Below are positions 5,738-8,974 of a stretch of 8,974 bases of DNA, one piece after another. A model generated the notes under the pieces. The model was not told the origin of the DNA. It did not search any database and saw only the letters and a list, made by a program, of their open reading frames with translations. The position numbers and the translations under genes are program-made. Every line of letters begins with the position of its first letter. The first letter of the stretch is position 1. The DNA is from Thermoplasmata archaeon (GTDB lineage: Archaea > Thermoplasmatota > Thermoplasmata > Lutacidiplasmatales > UBA184), in contig JASHTI010000160.1 in NCBI GenBank assembly GCA_030040625.1, positions 1 to 8,974 on the forward strand, in the 5' to 3' direction.

Positions 5738-5929
5738 TCAGCCGATCTCGATCGCCCCGACCGGGCAGGCCTTCACGCAGACCTCGCAGCGGGTGCAGAC
5801 CTTCTCGTCGAACGTGATGCGGGTCTCGTCGAGGTAGATGCAGTTGAGCGGGCAGATCCCGACGCACGCCCCGCAGTAGATGCAGAGCTGGCCGCTCGAC
5901 TCGATATGGAGGCTCTTCTTGTTCGGCAC
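5738..5929 (-). CDS. 2x[4Fe-4S] ferredoxin, probable electron donor to the geranylgeranyl reductase
   Basis: A small electron carrier with two cluster motifs, CIYCGACVGICP and CTRCEVCVKACP: eight cysteines in the classic CxxCxxCxxxCP pattern. It probably passes electrons to the reductase encoded 19 nt downstream, as shown for the equivalent pair in Methanosarcina. The start needs a decision. The longest frame begins at GTG 5965, giving 75 aa, but I chose the GTG at 5929 (63 aa) for two reasons. A GAGGT ribosome-binding site (5937-5941) lies seven bases before it. A TATA-like CTTTATG sits at about 5965-5971, placing transcription start near 5942, downstream of the longer start. The shorter protein (PNKKSLHIES before the first cluster) is also typical for such ferredoxins. 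If transcription starts further upstream, the 5965 start remains possible. Cytoplasmic; no membrane segment. Confidence 0.9.
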   Translation of the reverse strand: MPNKKSLHIESSGQLCIYCGACVGICPLNCIYLDETRITFDEKVCTRCEVCVKACPVGAIEIG

Positions 5930-5964
5930 CGGTCGAACCTCGGCCGTCCACCGGGGCCGTCGCA

Positions 5965-5971
5965 CATAAAG
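5965..5971 (-). promoter_or_regulatory. TATA-like box for the ferredoxin-geranylgeranyl reductase operon
   Basis: CTTTATG on the minus strand stands out as A/T-rich in an otherwise G+C-rich spacer. Archaeal transcription normally starts about 25 nt downstream, here near 5942, which would put the GAGGT site (5937-5941) at the very 5' end of the message and the GTG at 5929 as first start. No upstream BRE can be called with confidence. Confidence 0.5.
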
Positions 5972-6022
5972 CCTCCCGAGCCGGGGAACGCGGCGGGGCC
6001 GGGTCGACGGCCGAACCCTGGT

Positions 6023-6994
6023 TCAGTGGGAGGCGGTCGGCGCCGCGGGGGCCCCGCCGGCCGGTCGGGACTCCAGCCAGCGCTCGGCGTCGATCGCGGC
6101 CATGCAGCCGTCGCCCGCGGCCGTCACCGCCTGCCGATAGCGATGGTCGCGGACGTCGCCCGCCGCGAAGACCCCCTCCACGCTCGTGCGCGTTCCGTCG
6201 TGCACGACGACGTAGCCCTGGGGGTCGAGCTCGAGCACGCCGCGGAAGACGTCGGTCGCCGGGGCATGCCCGATCGCCACGAACAGACCGCCGGCGGCCA
6301 TCTCGCTCGTGGCGCCGCTGAGGGTGTCCCGGAGACGAACCCCCGCGACGGTGCCGTCGCCCAGCACCTCGACCACCTCGGCGTTCAGGCGGAAGGAGAT
6401 CTTCGGATGCTGGCGCGCGCGCTCCTGCATGATCGTGCTCGCCCGGAGGCGATCCCTCCGGTGGACGATCGTGACCTTCGTGGCGAACTTCGTGAGGAAG
6501 AGCGCCTCCTCCATCGCGGTGTCGCCGCCGCCGACGACGACGAGCTCGCGGCCCTTGAAGAAGAAACCGTCGCAGGTCGCGCAGGCGCTGATCCCGTGGC
6601 CGACGAGCCGCTGCTCGGAGGGGATCCCCAGCCATCGTGCGTTCGCCCCCGTGGCGACGATCACCGCCTCGGCCTCGACCGTCCCGTGGGTACCGGTCCC
6701 GAGACGGAACGGCGGGCGGCCCAGCTCTACCGAAGTGACGTTGTCGTCCACGAACCGCGCGCCAAAGCGGAGCGCCTGCTTGCGCATCCGCTCGATCAGC
6801 TCCGGTCCCATCACCGGGTCCGGGAAGCCGGGGAAGTTCTCGACCTCGGTGGTGATGAGCAGCTGGCCGCCCGCCGGCACCCCGGCGAGGACTAGGGGCG
6901 CCAGCTCGGCGCGGGCGGTGTAGAGCGCGGCCGTGAGGCCCGCCGGCCCGCTGCCGATGATCGCCAGCCGGACGCGCAGGGGGTCCTCCTCCAC
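6023..6994 (-). CDS. trxB: Thioredoxin reductase, 323 aa
   Basis: An FAD- and NAD(P)H-dependent disulfide reductase that keeps thioredoxin reduced in the cytoplasm. Motifs in order: FAD-binding GSGPAG (14-19), GGQLLITTEVENFPGFP (42-58), ATGANARWLGIP (114-125), the redox-active CATC (Cys138, Cys141) followed by DGFFFKG, NADPH-binding GGGDTA (155-160), HRRDRLRAS (178-186) whose arginines suit the NADPH 2'-phosphate, and the C-terminal FAD motif GDVRDHRYRQAVTAAGDG (279-296). Length is normal apart from a short Ala/Pro-rich tail (311-323). The start is GTG at 6994. A TATA-like CTTTAA at 7019-7024 lies 24-25 nt upstream, which would start the message at or next to the GTG, so a leaderless transcript is likely; there is no ribosome-binding site. 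It is probably transcribed separately from both neighbours; the stop is 93 nt before the ferredoxin start. Confidence 0.95.
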   Translation of the reverse strand: MEEDPLRVRLAIIGSGPAGLTAALYTARAELAPLVLAGVPAGGQLLITTEVENFPGFPDPVMGPELIERMRKQALRFGARFVDDNVTSVELGRPPFRLGTGTHGTVEAEAVIVATGANARWLGIPSEQRLVGHGISACATCDGFFFKGRELVVVGGGDTAMEEALFLTKFATKVTIVHRRDRLRASTIMQERARQHPKISFRLNAEVVEVLGDGTVAGVRLRDTLSGATSEMAAGGLFVAIGHAPATDVFRGVLELDPQGYVVVHDGTRTSVEGVFAAGDVRDHRYRQAVTAAGDGCMAAIDAERWLESRPAGGAPAAPTASH

Positions 6995-7018
6995 GGGGGC
7001 ATCGACGGCCGGTCGGGG

Positions 7019-7024
7019 TTAAAG
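7019..7024 (-). promoter_or_regulatory. TATA-like box for thioredoxin reductase
   Basis: CTTTAA on the minus strand, in the 69-nt spacer between the flavin reductase stop and the thioredoxin reductase start. Its distance of 24-25 nt to the GTG at 6994 matches the usual archaeal TATA-to-start spacing for leaderless messages. Confidence 0.5.
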
Positions 7025-7063
7025 CGGCGGCGGCCGGGACGGCGGGAGCGCAACCCCCAGGCC

Positions 7064-7615
7064 CTAGCGCGGCGCCGGCCCGGGCGGGCGACGACCCAGG
7101 CGCAGGCGCTCCTCGCCCTCGGCCTCGGCGTAGCTGCCCCGGTAGAACACCAGCGGCGGACCGTCCGGGCCGGGCTCGACGCGGAGCACCTCGCCGATGA
7201 CGAGCTCATGGTCGTAGGCCGGGGTCGTCGAGGCGAGCCGGCACTCGAGGGCCCCGAGGCACCCGTCGAGCAGCGGCGCCCCGGTGAGCCCGCGGTGGAG
7301 GGCGACGCCCCGGAACTTCTCCGCGAACGGGGCGGGCCGGCCGAACCGCTCGCTCAGCGCCCGCTGGGCCGCGGCGAGGAAGTTCACCGCGAAGGTGCCG
7401 CTCTGCCGCATCACCGGCAGGCTGTCGACCTCGCGCTGCAGGCTGACCAGCAGGGACGGGGGCTCCAGGGCCACCGAGAGGAGGGCGTTGACGGTGAGAC
7501 CCGCGTCGACCTCGCCCGCCCGCGCGGTCACCACGCTCACGCCGGTCGCCCAGCGACCCATCGCCGCCCGGAAGTCGGCCGGGGCGACCGGCGGCGGAGG
7601 CGGCGCGGCGGTCAT
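7064..7615 (-). CDS. Flavin reductase family protein (FMN-binding split barrel), 183 aa
   Basis: A member of the flavin reductase-like family, which binds FMN or FAD and often passes reduced flavin to a partner monooxygenase. Seen: FRAAMGRWATGVSVVTA (15-31), GLTVNALLSVALEPPSLLVSL (39-59, the central flavin-binding strand pair), SGTFAVNFL (72-80), FAEKFRGV (97-104), GCLGALECRL (118-127), DHELVIGEV (135-143) and the final PLVFYRGSYA (154-163). The N-terminus has five prolines before the fold begins, and the C-terminus is a basic tail. The ATG at 7615 is chosen because it overlaps the stop of the upstream permease by 4 nt (ATGA), which points to coupled translation; the next Met (19) would cut into the domain. 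No monooxygenase is in view, so substrate and partner are unknown; the exporter genes upstream suggest a link to a redox-active or aromatic compound, which is inference. Confidence 0.9.
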   Translation of the reverse strand: MTAAPPPPPVAPADFRAAMGRWATGVSVVTARAGEVDAGLTVNALLSVALEPPSLLVSLQREVDSLPVMRQSGTFAVNFLAAAQRALSERFGRPAPFAEKFRGVALHRGLTGAPLLDGCLGALECRLASTTPAYDHELVIGEVLRVEPGPDGPPLVFYRGSYAEAEGEERLRLGRRPPGPAPR

Positions 7616-8739
7616 TCGTCCCGCCAGCGGAAGAGCCGGACCGCGAGCGCGAAGACGAGGACGCCGGCGACGACGACGACCGCCAGGTCGGTGGCGGCGC
7701 GCGCCGCGTTCTGGAAGAGCATCACCTGGTCCATGCCGTCGATCACGTAGTAGAGCGGCAGCAGGTGGGCGATCGCCTTCAGCCCGGGCGGGAACGTCGA
7801 GACCGCGAAGAACGTCCCGGAGAGGAACATCATCGGGAAGGTGACGATGTTGCCGATCACGGCGGCCGCCTCCGGCGTGGGGGCGACCGAGCCGCAGAGC
7901 ATGCCGAGCGACACGAAGAAGAACGCCCCGCTCACGAGGAAGGCGGCGAGGCCGACCGTCGGGTGGACGACGGCGCCGAAGACGAAGATCCCCATCCCGA
8001 GGATGATCCCGGCCGAGGCGAAGACGAGCGCGACGTACCAGACGACCCGGGAGGTCAGCCACTCGCTGCGGGTGAGCGGGGTCAGCGAGAGCTGCCGGAA
8101 GATCCCCTCCTTGCGGTACGAGGAGCTCACGTCGACCAGCGAGAACATCGGGCTGGTGAGGATCGAGAACCCGATCAGGCCCGGGATCAGGTAGTCGACG
8201 TACGTGTAGTTCGGGCTCCCGACGCTGATCGGGGCGCCCTCGGCCACGACCGGGGCGCAGCCGGCCCCGCCCGTGCAGTACTCGTCGATGTGGTAGTAGT
8301 TCAGCGCGTTGATGGCGTAGGCGACGGCCGCCTGGGCGACGCCGCTCGAGGCGGCGTTCAACGGGTCGGTGTACAGGGTGACGTCCACGGAGGTGTTCGC
8401 CGCGACGTCCGCGCCAAAGCCGGCCGGGATCACGAGACCGACGGCGTAGTCGTTCTGGCCGAGCCAGGCGGCGAAGTTGCCGGGGGTGACGTTGACGAGG
8501 TGCACGGTGACGGCGTCCGTCGCGTTCAGGTCGGAGAGGAACATCCGGCTCGCCGCGGAGCCGTGATCGTCGTTGATGACGTAGAGCGGCGTCGCCGTGT
8601 TGCCGGTCGCCGAGAAGATCAGGCCGAACAGACCGATCAGGATCACCGGGAAGATCAGCGAGAAGAACAGCGCGACCGGGTTCCGCGTGTAGGAACGGTA
8701 GACGACCTTGAGGTCGGCGCCGATGCGGCGCGGATTCAT
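7612..8739 (-). CDS. ABC-2 type transporter permease (DrrB-like), 375 aa
   Basis: The membrane half of an ABC exporter. Topology by eye: a cytoplasmic N-terminal amphipathic stretch (1-20), TM1 (about 22-44), a large external domain (about 46-182), TM2 (184-204), a cytoplasmic loop with the coupling-helix pattern YRKEGIFRQLSLTPLTRSEW (208-227), TM3 (232-256), TM4 (262-284), TM5 (290-313) and TM6 (350-370), ending in a basic RWRDE. This is the ABC2_membrane_3 plan, with the external domain between TM1 and TM2. That domain carries four N-glycosylation sequons (Asn72, 83, 115, 177) and exactly two cysteines (155 and 161), which could form a disulfide outside the cell. The ATG at 8739 overlaps the ATPase stop by 4 nt, and its own stop overlaps the flavin reductase start by 4 nt. 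The cargo cannot be told from the sequence; this family exports drugs, lipids, polysaccharides and other compounds. Confidence 0.93.
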   Translation of the reverse strand: MNPRRIGADLKVVYRSYTRNPVALFFSLIFPVILIGLFGLIFSATGNTATPLYVINDDHGSAASRMFLSDLNATDAVTVHLVNVTPGNFAAWLGQNDYAVGLVIPAGFGADVAANTSVDVTLYTDPLNAASSGVAQAAVAYAINALNYYHIDEYCTGGAGCAPVVAEGAPISVGSPNYTYVDYLIPGLIGFSILTSPMFSLVDVSSSYRKEGIFRQLSLTPLTRSEWLTSRVVWYVALVFASAGIILGMGIFVFGAVVHPTVGLAAFLVSGAFFFVSLGMLCGSVAPTPEAAAVIGNIVTFPMMFLSGTFFAVSTFPPGLKAIAHLLPLYYVIDGMDQVMLFQNAARAATDLAVVVVAGVLVFALAVRLFRWRDE

Positions 8740-8974
8740 CGGCCCCCTTCCGCCGGCAGGGCTCCCTCGTCCATCCGACCGACCAGGCGGACGAAGACGT
8801 CCTCGAGGGTGTCCTCCTCGGTCGCCACCGACTCCCAGGGGAGTCCGCTGCGGTCCGCCTCTGCGAGGATGCGGAGGACGTCGTGCCGGTCCCGGAGCTC
8901 GACCCGCACGTCGCCGCCGTCCGCGTGCGCCGCGAGGCCCAGCGCCTGCGCGAGGTGCTCGGCGAGCGTCGCCG
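8736..8974 (-). CDS. ABC transporter ATP-binding protein, C-terminal end only
   Basis: The minus-strand frame enters from the right edge and ends in TGA at 8738-8736, giving 78 visible residues. The nucleotide-binding core is outside the window. What remains is the accessory C-terminal domain seen in DrrA-type exporters: a strand pair (GDVRVELRDRHDVLRIL), a Leu/Pro region and the hallmark ending TEEDTLEDVFVRLVGRM, followed by a short tail. The resemblance to the TLEDVFLxLTG end of drug- and lipid-exporting ABC ATPases is strong. The stop overlaps the permease ATG (ATGA), so the two are one coupled unit. Confidence 0.9.
   Translation of the reverse strand, partial: ATLAEHLAQALGLAAHADGGDVRVELRDRHDVLRILAEADRSGLPWESVATEEDTLEDVFVRLVGRMDEGALPAEGGR

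Noticed and set aside
4438..5817. Long plus-strand open frame of 459 codons opposite the geranylgeranyl reductase
   Set aside because: It lies antisense to a gene with every family motif, and its product is a monotonous Asp/Leu/Arg/Val mix typical of shadow frames in G+C-rich DNA.
5685..6635. Minus-strand frame of 316 codons overlapping thioredoxin reductase and ferredoxin
   Set aside because: It is the shifted reading of these two genes, extremely rich in Arg and Gly, with no domain.
5516..6895. Long plus-strand open frame opposite the ferredoxin and thioredoxin reductase
   Set aside because: It spans two clear minus-strand genes and their spacer, and shows no motif of its own.
7616..8062. 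In-frame upstream extension of the flavin reductase to 8062
   Set aside because: The extra residues are a shifted, Arg-rich reading of the ABC permease; the flavin reductase fold begins after the ATG at 7615, which overlaps the permease stop.
1..8974. CRISPR array, insertion sequence or long repeat
   Set aside because: No regularly spaced repeats, transposase motifs or terminal inverted repeats were seen; the only repeated DNA is the paralog pair and its junction block.

Overview
The window looks like archaeal DNA of high G+C, most likely from a Thermoplasmata-type archaeon. The strongest evidence is a complete digeranylgeranylglycerophospholipid reductase (an archaeal membrane-lipid enzyme), which resembles the Thermoplasma acidophilum enzyme as I remember it. 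It sits directly behind a two-cluster ferredoxin, and there are archaeal-style TATA boxes in front of the ferredoxin and of thioredoxin reductase. The proteins are not markedly acidic, so a haloarchaeon is unlikely. The lineage is an inference from protein resemblance, not from a marker gene. Almost everything reads on the minus strand; the one clear exception is a membrane-protein gene at 1041-1907.

Right half (about 3.9-9.0 kb): well-conserved genes, very G+C-rich. Read in the direction of transcription, from high to low coordinates, the order is as follows. First come the C-terminal end of a DrrA-like ABC ATPase, its ABC-2 permease, and a flavin-reductase-family protein, joined by two ATGA stop/start overlaps. 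Next is thioredoxin reductase, apparently with its own promoter and a leaderless start. Then come a 2x[4Fe-4S] ferredoxin with its own TATA box, the geranylgeranyl reductase, and 10 nt further on a proline-rich helical protein of unknown function. The ferredoxin probably feeds electrons to the reductase, which saturates the isoprenoid chains of membrane lipids.

Left half (about 0.7-3.8 kb): an accessory-looking stretch with a less extreme base composition. It holds two tandem paralogous two-helix membrane proteins (2229-2771 and 3070-3612, both 180 aa and about 64% identical). Each is preceded by an identical 15-nt block containing a GGTGAG ribosome-binding site. That block is also the end of a possible small upstream ORF finishing in VSYYA, whose stop codon overlaps the start of the membrane protein. 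A third, unrelated two-helix membrane protein (1041-1907) is divergent from a small hypothetical gene (699-1013), with only 27 nt between their starts. The left edge carries most of a DUF1028 protein (1-673), cut off by the window.

No tRNA, rRNA, CRISPR array, insertion sequence or attachment site was found. The stretch 1908-2228 has no confident gene.
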